A DNA stretch of 64,000 nucleotides from JBAXPV01 sp037132075 (GTDB taxonomy: Bacteria; Bacteroidota; Bacteroidia; Bacteroidales; CAIXZF01), in NCBI GenBank assembly GCA_037132075.1, contig JBAXPV010000014.1, forward strand, positions 32,692 through 96,691. Direction: 5' to 3'. Both the position numbers and the translations under genes were made by a program. Positions 25,301-34,072 of the stretch are shown here, in pieces (the first letter of the stretch is position 1; the number at the start of each line of letters is the position of its first letter). The notes beneath the pieces are model-generated. The model worked only from the letters and a program-made list of their open reading frames with translations, did not search any database and was not told where the DNA came from.

Positions 25301-27403
25301 ATGAAAATCCCCTTACTCATTTCCCTGTTTTTATTTGGTTTGATGCTGCATTTGACTGCGCAAAATCTCGTTTCCACTGAACCACAACCCAGAAATGTTG
25401 TGCTGGAAGAATACACCGGTATTCATTGTCAGTATTGTCCCGAAGGCCACGTGATCTCACAATCTATTCAGGCCGCCAACCCGGGCCGTGTCGTGGTCAT
25501 CAATATCCACCAGGGTTCATTTGCCACTCCCAGCGGAACTGACCCGGATTACCGGACTTCATTCGGTGATGCCCTGGCGGGTCAGACCGGATTAACCGGT
25601 TACCCTAGCGGAACAGTGAATCGTCATGTCTTTCCCGGAAATACAACTACTGCCTTGAATCGATCTGCCTGGGGTGTCGCTGCCAATACAGTCATGGGAC
25701 AAATATCACCGGTAAACGTTGGAATACAATCAGAATATAACGCACCGACACGAACACTTACCATTACAGTGGAAGCATATTATACCGCATCGGCAGTAAA
25801 CCCGGTCAATAAATTAAATATTGCACTGATCCAGGATTCTATTATTGGGGTCCAGCAAAATGGAAGCACCTGGACGACAAATTACAAACACATGCGTATG
25901 TTGCGGCATATGATCACAGGCCAATGGGGTGATACCATTAACAATACAAGCCAGGGGCACCTGGTGACAAAAACCTATACTTATGTGGTGCCATTGTCTT
26001 ATACCAATATCCCCTGTATCGTCGAAAATTGCAAGATTGCCGCTTTTATTTCAGAAGACCAGCAGGAAATCCTCAGTGGTGATGTCGTAAAAGCTATTGG
26101 CGGGACAAACAAATATATCGGGAAGATCAGCGGTCCTGTACCTACTGTATTGCCAGGCACTACAGGTAATATCACTTCTTTTGGTTTTTCAGTGACCAGT
26201 GCGCTTGATGTTACAGAGCCCTTCCAGCTTACGTTAACTTCTACCAATTTACCTGTTGATTGGTCGGCAAATATTCTTTACAATGCTGCCCTTTGTGGAA
26301 ATAGCACTATTGCGATGCTTGGTTCAGACTCCCTGACAAACGTGAGTATCGTCGTAACTCCCGGCACGATCCCAGCTGTGCCTGAGTTTGTTTTTAAGAT
26401 GAAATCAGTGAATAACCCCGAAGCTCCGGAAAAACAGGTGGTCGTCAATGTGGTAGCCAACGTTACGGATCTTGTTGTCAATGGTTCCGGTGGTGCCGAG
26501 ACTTTCACCTACAAGAAACATTATCTGAACGGTCTCGCTTTCGCAGGAAATACGCACACAACATACTGTTCTGCCAGCCTGCTTTCCCAGGCGATTGCTG
26601 GTAATGCACTTACGGGTGTTCATAACATCTATGCCAATATTGCCTGGACATTTCCTGCCCTCAAAGATGATGAAGCCATTGCCTTGATGGCCTTCATGGA
26701 TGCCGGTGGAAACGTCATGCTCGGTGGCCAGGATGTGGGTTGGGATATCATGAGCGGTGCTGCCGGATCCAATGGCGATGCAATCACTCAGAATTTCTAT
26801 ACGAACTATCTGCTGGCCAATTTTGTTGATGATGGAAGTACAGCAAACAGTCAGTTTACAATCAATGCAACGGATCCTATCTTTGGTAATCTCACCACAA
26901 GCGCAGTTACTTGTCCATACGGCACCAACAACTATCCTGACCAGATCTCTCCCCGCTCCGGAGCCTTTTCTATTTTCTTTTACAACAACAATACTGCAAA
27001 AACTGCTGCAGTACGTGGCCAGACCGCCAACTTCAAATCGGTTTATTTTGGTGTTGGGATGGAGATGATTGGTGATACCAATGTCAGGAATCAAATCGTG
27101 AAAAGAGCGCATGACTGGTTTTATACCATGGTTGGCATTGATGAGCCGAATATGCTCAGCCTCGGACAGGTTTATCCCAACCCGGCCAATATATCCGCAA
27201 CGATCACCTTTGCTGAAAGCCACAGCCAGCGAAGCCTCCAGGTATCGGATCTTACCGGAAGACTTGTTGCTACTGAGACAATTCCAGCCAACACAACCGA
27301 ATATCTCCTGAATACCGCAAGTTTCCAGGAAGGAACGTATCTGCTGAAACTCTCAGGCGCGGGTTGTGCCAATGGTTTTCAAAAGCTGTTGATACTGCAT
27401 TAA
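25301..27403 (+). CDS. Omp28-related protein with CxxC motif and T9SS type A sorting domain
   Basis: A 700-residue exported protein. The signal peptide MKIPLLISLFLFGLMLHLTA is followed by VVLEEYTGIHCQYCPEGH, the CxxC segment that marks the thioredoxin-like start of Omp28-related proteins. A large beta-rich middle region follows. Residues about 610-700, beginning LGQVYPNPANISATITF, are a type A T9SS sorting domain ending in KLLILH. It is probably secreted or surface-bound. A hairpin terminator lies about 100 bp downstream. The precise role of Omp28 proteins is not known; the CxxC suggests disulfide chemistry. Confidence 0.82.
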   Translation: MKIPLLISLFLFGLMLHLTAQNLVSTEPQPRNVVLEEYTGIHCQYCPEGHVISQSIQAANPGRVVVINIHQGSFATPSGTDPDYRTSFGDALAGQTGLTGYPSGTVNRHVFPGNTTTALNRSAWGVAANTVMGQISPVNVGIQSEYNAPTRTLTITVEAYYTASAVNPVNKLNIALIQDSIIGVQQNGSTWTTNYKHMRMLRHMITGQWGDTINNTSQGHLVTKTYTYVVPLSYTNIPCIVENCKIAAFISEDQQEILSGDVVKAIGGTNKYIGKISGPVPTVLPGTTGNITSFGFSVTSALDVTEPFQLTLTSTNLPVDWSANILYNAALCGNSTIAMLGSDSLTNVSIVVTPGTIPAVPEFVFKMKSVNNPEAPEKQVVVNVVANVTDLVVNGSGGAETFTYKKHYLNGLAFAGNTHTTYCSASLLSQAIAGNALTGVHNIYANIAWTFPALKDDEAIALMAFMDAGGNVMLGGQDVGWDIMSGAAGSNGDAITQNFYTNYLLANFVDDGSTANSQFTINATDPIFGNLTTSAVTCPYGTNNYPDQISPRSGAFSIFFYNNNTAKTAAVRGQTANFKSVYFGVGMEMIGDTNVRNQIVKRAHDWFYTMVGIDEPNMLSLGQVYPNPANISATITFAESHSQRSLQVSDLTGRLVATETIPANTTEYLLNTASFQEGTYLLKLSGAGCANGFQKLLILH

Positions 27404-27439
27404 TATAGCTGGAAATGTAACTAACTTAGATTCCTTAAA

Positions 27440-27560
27440 TCAGGTTATTTCCAGGATATTATTAATCTTTTCTTTTCTGTGGAGCAATTGCTTCAGATTG
27501 CCGATCAGCCGGATAGCACGTTCTATCCGGCTGTTTTTTATATAGTTTAATCCTTTGGTA
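27440..27560 (-). pseudogene. C-terminal scrap of a YdeI/DUF1905-like protein
   Basis: On the minus strand the reading frame ending in TGA at 27440-27442 encodes KNSRIERAIRLIGNLKQ, then a tail ending KINNILEIT. This matches the tail of the pseudogene at 28067-28374. No start codon and no upstream domain are present. 42 bp (27492-27533) are identical to 28116-28157; outside that stretch the two tails agree at protein level (KEKINNILEI against KEQFRDILGI), so this looks like a relic of a paralogous gene rather than a simple repeat. Confidence 0.45.
27506..27539 (+). terminator. Hairpin terminator, copy 1
   Basis: A perfect 11-bp stem CAGCCGGATAG/CTATCCGGCTG (27506-27516, 27523-27533) with a 6-nt loop is followed by TTTTTT. 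It lies downstream of the Omp28-like gene. The same hairpin recurs at 28130. Confidence 0.82.
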
Positions 27561-27622
27561 TTCTGGAATGAACTTATTGGTATTTAGAATTGTTCTAAAT
27601 AAAAACCTAAAACCAAATCCTT

Positions 27623-28060
27623 ATGAAAAGAATACTATTAGTTGCCGTGATTTTATGTATGGTTGCTTTTGCCGGCCGGACTTTTGCCCAGGAAAAAGGT
27701 TACAAAGACGGAACAGTCTGGGAGATTTCTTTTATCAAAACTTCAGCCAATATGACAGATGACTATGTCAAGAGCCTGAAAGGGACCTGGAAAGCGATGC
27801 ATGATGAAGCCGTCAAAGAAGGTCTGTTGGTTTCTTATAAGATTCTGGCAGGTGCAGCTGCAAACCCTGAAGATTGGGATGTGATGCTTATGACTGAATA
27901 TAAGAATCTTGCCAGCATGGAGGGACAGGATGCCAAATGGGATGCTATTTCCAAAAAAGTGATTGGCGGTGAAGATGCCATGAAGAAACTTAATGAGAAT
28001 CGCATGGTCATGCGTACCATTTATGGAAGCAAAATGATGCGGGAAGTTTTGTTCCCCTAA
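27623..28060 (+). CDS. Small secreted protein of unknown function
   Basis: A 145-residue protein with a signal peptide (MKRILLVAVILCMVAFAG, cleavage after TFAQ). The mature part VWEISFIKTSANMTDDYVKS, WDVMLMTEYKNLASMEG and the alpha/beta rhythm recall dimeric alpha-beta barrel (NIPSNAP or ABM-like) proteins, but the match is weak and I do not assign a family. It is a single gene bounded upstream by the terminator at 27506 and downstream by the second copy of the hairpin. No catalytic residues are evident. Confidence 0.7.
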   Translation: MKRILLVAVILCMVAFAGRTFAQEKGYKDGTVWEISFIKTSANMTDDYVKSLKGTWKAMHDEAVKEGLLVSYKILAGAAANPEDWDVMLMTEYKNLASMEGQDAKWDAISKKVIGGEDAMKKLNENRMVMRTIYGSKMMREVLFP

Positions 28061-28066
28061 GCCCGA

Positions 28067-28374
28067 CTAAATCCCCAAAATATCCCTGAACTGCTCTTTC
28101 CCCAGCGGAAGCTGTTTCAGATTGCCGATCAGCCGGATAGCACGTTCTATCCGGCTGTCGGTGTTTTTTAAAGAGTGGTGATGCTAATGTAGGCTTGGCC
28201 ATCGCCAAGAGCCACCAGGCCACATTGGTAAGTAAGAGTTCCATTAACAGTGCAAAGCAATCGCTTGCTCATTTTTCCACCTAGGGATTCAACCACTTCC
28301 TTCGGAATGAGCAGGTATCGCATACCCGGGAGATGGTTGAGGAGATAGATATTTGTTGTAAATGTGACTGCCAT
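28067..28374 (-). pseudogene. Truncated YdeI/DUF1905-like gene with frameshift
   Basis: The minus strand from ATG 28374 encodes 68 residues including RLLCTVNGTLTYQCGLVALG, which resembles the N-terminal DUF1905 domain of YdeI-type proteins, then stops at 28168. In another frame the sequence continues at once with LKNTDSRIERAIRLIGNLKQ and ends at a TAG (28067-28069); this resembles the C-terminal helix of the same family. The roughly 70-90 residue middle part is missing. I read this as an internal deletion plus frameshift. The 68-residue frame alone could still be expressed as a short protein. Confidence 0.5.
28130..28169 (+). terminator. Hairpin terminator, copy 2
   Basis: The same 11-bp stem as at 27506 (28130-28140, 28147-28157) is followed by TCGGTG and a run of T residues. 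It lies 70 bp after the stop of the small secreted protein gene and overlaps the DUF1905-like pseudogene on the other strand. Confidence 0.72.
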
Positions 28375-28410
28375 GGATGTAAAGCAAAATTAATTTTTTC
28401 TGGGAATTAA

Positions 28411-28448
28411 AAGTTTTTGTCCGCAGATTACGCGGATTACACGGATTA
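28411..28448. repeat. Short imperfect tandem repeat (GATTACxCGGATTACACGG type)
   Basis: The stretch GCAGATTACGCGGATTACACGGATTA repeats a 9-10 bp unit three times. I recall similar strings as dispersed intergenic repeats in Bacteroidota. It sits just upstream of the TAACTTTG box (28459-28466) of the serine hydrolase gene. Confidence 0.5.
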
Positions 28449-28504
28449 TAATATCTGTTAACTTTGTTGCAATAATAAAGTTTGAATGCATTAATTATTT
28501 ATAT

Positions 28505-30031
28505 ATGAAAAAGTTATTTGTACTAATCTCGATTTTTGTATTCTCTTGTCATCTCCGGGCACAGGATGCAAAACTCCCTTCTTTTATCTCCGACAGCCTT
28601 GATATCTACATCAACCGGGCCCTGAAAGACTGGCGTATCCCCGGATTGTCCGTCGCCATCGTGAAAGACGGGAAAGTCGTCTGGGCCAAAGGCTATGGCG
28701 TCCGCGATATGAACAAACCCGACAAAGTCGATGAAAATACCTTGTTCCTTATCGGTTCCAACTCCAAGGCTTTCACCGCAACCGCCCTAGCCACGCTGGA
28801 AGTAGAAGGAAAATTAAAACTCGATGACAAAGTCACCAAATGGATGCCCGATTTTAAACTGAAAGACCCTTTGGCAAGCCAGGAAGTCACGGTCCGCGAC
28901 CTGCTTTGTCACCGGATCGGACTGGAGACCTTCCAGGGTGATTTTGTAAACTGGACCTCAAACCTGAGCCGCAAAGACATTATCCATAACCTGGGTGTGA
29001 TTCAACCTTTATATAGCTTCCGCGCAAAATGGGGATACTGCAATGCCGCTTTCCTTACCGCTGGTGAAATTATTCCCCTTCTTTCCGGGATGAGCTGGGA
29101 AAACTACGTGAGGGAGAAATTCTTCAAACCCCTCCAGATGAACCGTACCCTCGCCCTGACCAACGAATGGACCGCTGCCACCAACAAATGCAGCTCACAT
29201 ACCCTCTATGATGGAAAACTCATGGTCATTCCCACACCGGATATCGACAACCTCGCTCCTGCTGCCAGTATCATTTCTTCCGCAAACGACATGAGTCATT
29301 GGGTGACCATGCTTTTAAGCGATGGCAAATTCGAAGGCAAAGAAATCGTTCCTGTAGCCGCTATCAGGGCCACACGCATGCCCACCTCTATCATAGGTCG
29401 TGGACGCTTGCTATACAACCGTTGTAATTATGTACTCTATGGCCTTGGCTGGGAACTCCAGGATTATGAAGGAAGAGCCGTGGTTTCACATACCGGTGGC
29501 GTCGATGGATTTGTCACTTCAGTTACTTTAATTCCTGCAGAAAAACTGGGCATCGTCATCCTCACCAATACCGACCAGAACAGTCTCTATGATGCCATGA
29601 AGTGGGAGATCATGGATGCCTTCATGGGCCTGCCTTACCGCAACTATAGCGGCGAATACCTGAAATATTTCAACAGAAGTGCCGACAGGGATGCCACCTG
29701 GCTCAAGGGAGAAAGGGATACCATCGCAATGAAAATCGCTACAGCATTGCCTTTGGATCAATTTGCCGGCAAATTTGTCAATGAAGTCTATGGTCCAGTG
29801 GAGGTGGTTGTCAACAATGGCCAGCTCAGCGTGAAAATGAGCCGTCATCCCGGCATGACCGGCAAACTCGAAGCCCTGGGGGGCAATCGTTTTCTCTGCA
29901 CCTATTCAAATCCAACTTTTGGGATCAAGGATGTCTACTTTACGCTCGACGGAAAATCAGTGAAGAGCTTGACGCTGTCTTGTGCGGATTTTGTGGACTT
30001 TCAATCGTATACATTCGCAAAGGATAAATGA
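28505..30031 (+). CDS. Serine hydrolase, beta-lactamase/EstB family, with DUF3471-like C-terminus
   Basis: A 508-residue exported enzyme. A signal peptide (LFVLISIFVFSCHLRAQ) precedes a class C beta-lactamase-fold domain with catalytic SxxK in LIGSNSKAF (Ser85, Lys88), Tyr-x-Asn in WGYCNAAF and VVSHTGGVDG replacing KTG. Residues about 410-508 form a small beta domain often seen fused to such esterases (DUF3471-like). Family members are penicillin-binding-protein-like esterases or D-aminopeptidases rather than antibiotic-degrading enzymes, so no resistance function is claimed. It acts in the periplasm. A TAACTTTG box at 28459 is a candidate promoter. Confidence 0.85.
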   Translation: MKKLFVLISIFVFSCHLRAQDAKLPSFISDSLDIYINRALKDWRIPGLSVAIVKDGKVVWAKGYGVRDMNKPDKVDENTLFLIGSNSKAFTATALATLEVEGKLKLDDKVTKWMPDFKLKDPLASQEVTVRDLLCHRIGLETFQGDFVNWTSNLSRKDIIHNLGVIQPLYSFRAKWGYCNAAFLTAGEIIPLLSGMSWENYVREKFFKPLQMNRTLALTNEWTAATNKCSSHTLYDGKLMVIPTPDIDNLAPAASIISSANDMSHWVTMLLSDGKFEGKEIVPVAAIRATRMPTSIIGRGRLLYNRCNYVLYGLGWELQDYEGRAVVSHTGGVDGFVTSVTLIPAEKLGIVILTNTDQNSLYDAMKWEIMDAFMGLPYRNYSGEYLKYFNRSADRDATWLKGERDTIAMKIATALPLDQFAGKFVNEVYGPVEVVVNNGQLSVKMSRHPGMTGKLEALGGNRFLCTYSNPTFGIKDVYFTLDGKSVKSLTLSCADFVDFQSYTFAKDK

Positions 30032-30099
30032 TAATATATAAAGGATTATCAGTCCCGATTGCAATCAATTGTTCATCCTTCATATTTCATCCTTCATCC

Positions 30100-31416
30100 T
30101 TACAAGGGGAAGTGTTCGTGAAATTTCTTCAACCGAAACTCCAGATCAGGGAACTGTTCTCTTTTTACAAGAGAAACACAAGCCCTCAAGCCTTCTGTCC
30201 GCTCGCTGCCAGTGATCGCCAGTGAGATGGCACTGATGCCATAATAGAGGAATTGCTCGATCAGTTTTTCACCGGTAAATCCGGGGTAGGAGATGGTGAA
30301 ATAAAATCCATCGGCAATCGGGACACCATCATCTTCATCATAGACGATTTTAAACCCATTCTCCAGGAAGAGTTTTTTCATGATGTGTGCTTTCTCTCCA
30401 TATTCCTTCACGTCGTGAACAAAGTTGAATGTGCCGTCATTCACAGCTTTCAGGATAGCAGCTACCCCATATTGAGCGGTGTGTGCGGTTCCTGAACTTA
30501 AGGCATAAATGGTGCCATAGATCATGGCGCGACCATATTGGTTGGAGTTGTAATTTCTGAGCAGAGAATCAGAAGTCGTATTGAAAAGCTGTTCACTCAT
30601 GATCATCAGTCCGAGTCGTTGCCCTGCATAGCTGAAAGCTTTGGAGGTGGAGATGAACAGGATATATTTATCAGTATAATGTGCTACACTTGGCTGGTAT
30701 GGTCCGGTGCCGGGATGGAAATAGTCTTTCCGGAAATCCATCGCAAAATATGCCAGGTCTTCCATTACAACCACATTGTATTTATTGGCGAGTTCTCCGA
30801 TGGTTTTTAATTCCTTTTCCGTGAAACAAATCCAGGAAGGATTATTTGGGTTTGAATAGAAAATCGAAGAGATATTTCCCTTTTCCAGGAATGACTCAAG
30901 CTTTGGTCCCAGTTTGTCGCCACGAAAATCATAAACGTCGAAGCTTTCAAAAGGAATACCCAGGACTTTATGCTGTAGGTAGTGAACAGGGAAGCCAGGA
31001 TTGATAAATAAAGTGGTGTCTTTGCCTTCATAAAGTCTGCTCGTGGTAAGGAATGCCGCGAAACTACCCTGCATACTGCCCACGGTAGGAAGGCATTGCT
31101 CGGGTTGGGTATCGAGGCCGAGAAAGAGTTTTCCAAAACGGGCGATCTCTGCTTTGATTGTTGGGATGCCATCAATATCAGGGTAGATAGCTGCTACGCC
31201 CCGACGGTGTGCCTCAATCTCTGCTTCAACGCCTATGGCAGCAGGCGGAAGGCCAGGGACACCCATTTCCATGCGGATATATTTGATGCCGCTGGCTTTT
31301 TCGATGTTGTCAATGAGTCTTTTTATTTCACGGATGCTGGCCTTGCCAACATTGGGCAGTTTGCTTTCAACTATTTTTTCGTTGACGAGGTCAAAGGGAA
31401 TCGGGGTGTCTTTCAT
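30100..31416 (-). CDS. PLP-dependent class I/II aminotransferase
   Basis: A 438-residue fold-type I aminotransferase. The PLP-binding Lys is in FISTSKAFSYAGQRLG, the Asn-Pro motif is YSNPNNPSW and MEDLAYF gives the Asp that contacts the pyridine ring. ATG at 31416 (MKDTPIPFD) is preferred over one four codons upstream. The large insert around FHPGTGPYQPS is typical of a Bacteroidota subgroup. Substrate cannot be set from sequence. It is a single transcription unit, since the next gene on this strand starts 167 bp upstream. Confidence 0.85.
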   Translation of the reverse strand: MKDTPIPFDLVNEKIVESKLPNVGKASIREIKRLIDNIEKASGIKYIRMEMGVPGLPPAAIGVEAEIEAHRRGVAAIYPDIDGIPTIKAEIARFGKLFLGLDTQPEQCLPTVGSMQGSFAAFLTTSRLYEGKDTTLFINPGFPVHYLQHKVLGIPFESFDVYDFRGDKLGPKLESFLEKGNISSIFYSNPNNPSWICFTEKELKTIGELANKYNVVVMEDLAYFAMDFRKDYFHPGTGPYQPSVAHYTDKYILFISTSKAFSYAGQRLGLMIMSEQLFNTTSDSLLRNYNSNQYGRAMIYGTIYALSSGTAHTAQYGVAAILKAVNDGTFNFVHDVKEYGEKAHIMKKLFLENGFKIVYDEDDGVPIADGFYFTISYPGFTGEKLIEQFLYYGISAISLAITGSERTEGLRACVSLVKREQFPDLEFRLKKFHEHFPL

Positions 31417-31583
31417 GGGCTTTCGCAAAGGAGTTGATTACAAGTAAATTGTAATGGCTTATCTATTAATAATTTCGTTATCAAAATTATGAAAACTTCC
31501 TTTATATAGAGAAACTTACATTGGAAAAACTCAGCTGCTTACGTGATTTATTAAGGTTCTAAATAACGCCCTGCTTCTTGTGA

Positions 31584-32372
31584 TTAAATAAATATTGATC
31601 CTTCCAGATAGGTAAGCGCCCTCCCGGCAATATGCACCCTGTCCCCGGCCATTTTGCATCTCAATACTCCTTTTCTTTTTGATAGCTGAATGGCATGCAT
31701 GGCCTGTTTTCCCAGTCTCTTGCTCCAATAGGGGATCAGGGAAGTATGGGCCGATCCGGTGACCGGGTCTTCATCAACCCCAACAGCAGGGGCAAAGAAG
31801 CGGGAAACGAAATCAACGCCTTTACCGGGAGCCGTGCAGATCAGGCCGCGAACGGGCAGTTTTGCAAGCAAAGGGATGTTGATATTCAGGGATTCGATGA
31901 TCTCCTGGCTGGGAAAAACACACATATAATCGGTCAGTCCTTTGTAAACTTCTGTTGGGATTGCATTCATCGCTTCCTGTAATCCGGCAGGCATGGATGT
32001 TTCTGTCATGGCATCTGCAGGAAAGTCAAGCACCAAAAGGTCTCCATCCTTCATGACCCGAAGTATGCCGCTTTGCCTCGATTGAAAATGAATCTCTTCT
32101 TTTCTGTAATCCAGATGATTGAAAATAACATGAGCCGTGGCCAGGGTGGCATGACCGCAAAGCCTGACTTCAGCCGTCGGTGTAAACCAGCGAAGGGCAA
32201 AATTGTCTCCATCCGGTATGAAGAATGCAGTCTCACTCAGGTTGTTTTCCATAGCAATCTTTTGCATCAGCTCATCAGGGAGCCAATTATTTAATGGGAC
32301 TACAGCAGCGGGATTGCCCGAAAAGCGTTCTTCGGCGAAAGCATCAACCTGGAATATGGGGAGGGTTTGCAT
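31584..32372 (-). CDS. PhzF-family isomerase/epimerase
   Basis: A 262-residue protein with the two-domain PhzF fold. IFQVDAFAEERFSGNPAAVV at the N-terminus, the catalytic Glu in NNLSETAFF, LCGHATLATAHV and DEDPVTGSAHTSL in the second half are diagnostic. ATG at 32372 (MQTLPIFQVDAF) is chosen; the frame is open 25 codons further upstream into the MFS gene's tail. It follows the MFS transporter by 22 bp, suggesting an operon. Many PhzF proteins are stand-alone enzymes of unknown substrate, and no phenazine genes are nearby. Confidence 0.88.
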   Translation of the reverse strand: MQTLPIFQVDAFAEERFSGNPAAVVPLNNWLPDELMQKIAMENNLSETAFFIPDGDNFALRWFTPTAEVRLCGHATLATAHVIFNHLDYRKEEIHFQSRQSGILRVMKDGDLLVLDFPADAMTETSMPAGLQEAMNAIPTEVYKGLTDYMCVFPSQEIIESLNINIPLLAKLPVRGLICTAPGKGVDFVSRFFAPAVGVDEDPVTGSAHTSLIPYWSKRLGKQAMHAIQLSKRKGVLRCKMAGDRVHIAGRALTYLEGSIFI

Positions 32373-32394
32373 TTGATAAAATTTGGATTCAAAA

Positions 32395-33594
32395 TTAATT
32401 CTTTTTAACCACGGAGTCAGGGGAGGATAGCACGGAGTTATTTTCAATTTTTAAAAGCAACAAACTAAACAAACTCAAACACAAAAATACCACCCCCGCC
32501 ACAAACAGCGCCGTCCCCAAAGAAAATTTATCAGTAAGGTATCCCAGCCCCGGCCCCAACACAGAAAACAATCCCCTGATGATAAAACTCCGGATCGAAA
32601 GCACCGTCGCCCGCATCTCCGATGGCGTCAGGCGGTTCATGGAGTCCTTCAACACCGGCGTGGCATACCCGCGGATCAGGTAAAAAACAAACAAAATAAC
32701 TATGCCTGCATAGGATTGCGTCCAGGCCAGAAAGAGATATCCAAAAGAAACAATAACACTGATGAGGGCATTCGAGAAATCCACCGACATACGCTTTTCC
32801 AGCTTGTAAGCCTGGAAAGCTAAAATCCCCACACAAGCATTTAATGCCGTCCAAAGAATTCCATACCATGCCGTTGGTAATTTGATCGCACTGAAGTATG
32901 GCTGCACAAACCAGGCCATCGTCAGCGTGGAAGCCCCGATGAATGAGGAAAACAACATGTTATTCCGCAAAGGCTTGTGGCCGTGAAGGGAATACTTCAC
33001 CACGCCAATAATATCCTGCCAGGTGACTTTTAACTTCTTAATATGGCTCTGGGGTTCCACCAAAAAGAAGGATGCAGGAACTGCAATAAACCCGATTGCT
33101 GCCTGGAAATAAAACGGAGTCCTCAGGCTGATCAGAGCAAGCGCTCCCCCGGCCAATCCTGCAAAAGCTTCGGAGAAATTCCCTACAGAGATAGAAAATC
33201 CCTCAAAACGCAGGTATCGGTCTTCTTCTTTCCTTGCTACCAGCGTATCATATAATAATGCTGAATCAGAACCCGAGATAAAACTCACCCCGATTCCCAT
33301 AATAATCTCGGCGATCATAAATCCTTCAAATCCAAAAGAAAAGCAGTACATCAGGTTGCCAAGGAAACCCAGAACTGCACCCAGAACAATAGATAATTTC
33401 CGGCCATATGCATCGGCAAAATAGCCGGATGGGATCTCAAGAATTACCGTCGAAATTGAATAAATCGCCTGCAACATGAACACCTGCGTCATTCCCAACC
33501 CATTGCTGTTGTAAAAAGGTACAATGATCGGCATCACGAGCATGAACCATTTGGAGAACTTGATGGCGTAAAGTAAGGGGATGTTGTTGTTCAT
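32395..33594 (-). CDS. MFS transporter
   Basis: A 399-residue, 12-helix major facilitator protein of the inner membrane. The loop 2-3 signature is GYFADAYGRKLSIVLG and the helices are regular through residue 385. It most resembles drug-efflux-like MFS members in Bacteroidota, but specificity is unknown. It precedes a PhzF-family gene by 22 bp and may export or import that enzyme's metabolite, which is inference. A 7-bp periodic array lies immediately upstream of its start. Confidence 0.85.
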   Translation of the reverse strand: MNNNIPLLYAIKFSKWFMLVMPIIVPFYNSNGLGMTQVFMLQAIYSISTVILEIPSGYFADAYGRKLSIVLGAVLGFLGNLMYCFSFGFEGFMIAEIIMGIGVSFISGSDSALLYDTLVARKEEDRYLRFEGFSISVGNFSEAFAGLAGGALALISLRTPFYFQAAIGFIAVPASFFLVEPQSHIKKLKVTWQDIIGVVKYSLHGHKPLRNNMLFSSFIGASTLTMAWFVQPYFSAIKLPTAWYGILWTALNACVGILAFQAYKLEKRMSVDFSNALISVIVSFGYLFLAWTQSYAGIVILFVFYLIRGYATPVLKDSMNRLTPSEMRATVLSIRSFIIRGLFSVLGPGLGYLTDKFSLGTALFVAGVVFLCLSLFSLLLLKIENNSVLSSPDSVVKKN

Positions 33595-33609
33595 GGGGGG
33601 TAAAGATAA

Positions 33610-33664
33610 TAGTTAGTAGTTAGAAGTCAGTAGTTAGTGGTTAGTTAGTAGTCAGTTGTTAGTC
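33610..33664. repeat. 7-bp periodic array (AGTAGTT type)
   Basis: Consecutive heptamers AGTAGTT, AGAAGTC, AGTAGTT, AGTGGTT and variants run for about 55 bp between the MFS start and the four-helix pseudogene, whose last residues are read from it. Confidence 0.8.
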
Positions 33665-34040
33665 GAGGATTCGTTGTATTTGAGGGATTTTGCACAGGAT
33701 TGATGGTCGCCAAAAGTAATTGTTTGACTTCAGAAAGCTTATTATCTGCGGATTCCCAACATATTTTGTTTATGTAATTTAGTCGTTGAGAAAGAATTAA
33801 TTGCGTATGGATTTCAGTTAATGATCCTAGAGCAATATGCAGAAATTGAAGGTACTCTTTTCTGTTCTTTCTGGCGGCACCTTCCGCAATATTGGAAGGC
33901 ACTGAAACCGCAGCTCGTCTGATTTGGTTGGTAAGTCCATATCTTTCCTCTCTTGGAAAGCCATCACTCATTATGTAAATCTATATTGTAAAATCCATTG
34001 ATTTTCCCCAGACTGTTAATTCAAAATTATTGTTGTCCGG
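33645..34040 (-). pseudogene. Four-helix bundle protein with in-frame TAG and lost start
   Basis: The minus strand encodes a four-helix bundle (23S rRNA intervening-sequence protein) domain: FPREERYGLTNQIRRAAVSV and SNIAEGAARKNRKEYLQFL. An ATG at 33971 opens a 108-residue frame, but this lacks helix 1. Continuing upstream in the same frame gives FELTVWGKSMDFTI, then TAG (33981-33983), then IYIMSDGF, which aligns with the usual LxVWQKSM N-terminus. No start codon precedes it before the stop at 34041-34043. The C-terminus runs into the heptad array. A truncated product remains possible, but the gene looks inactivated. Confidence 0.7.
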
Positions 34041-34072
34041 TTATTATAATAAGGGATATTTGCATTAATAAG

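Noticed and set aside
26405..27223. 272-residue open frame antisense to the Omp28-like gene
   Set aside because: It overlaps a confirmed coding sequence, has atypical composition and shows no family motif.
28505..30031. Reading the serine hydrolase as an antibiotic beta-lactamase
   Set aside because: The SxxK/YxN/HTG pattern and the DUF3471-like tail match penicillin-binding-protein-like esterases; nothing supports a resistance function.
31584..33594. Phenazine-related cluster suggested by the PhzF-family gene
   Set aside because: No other phenazine genes are present, and PhzF-like proteins are widespread single enzymes of unknown substrate.
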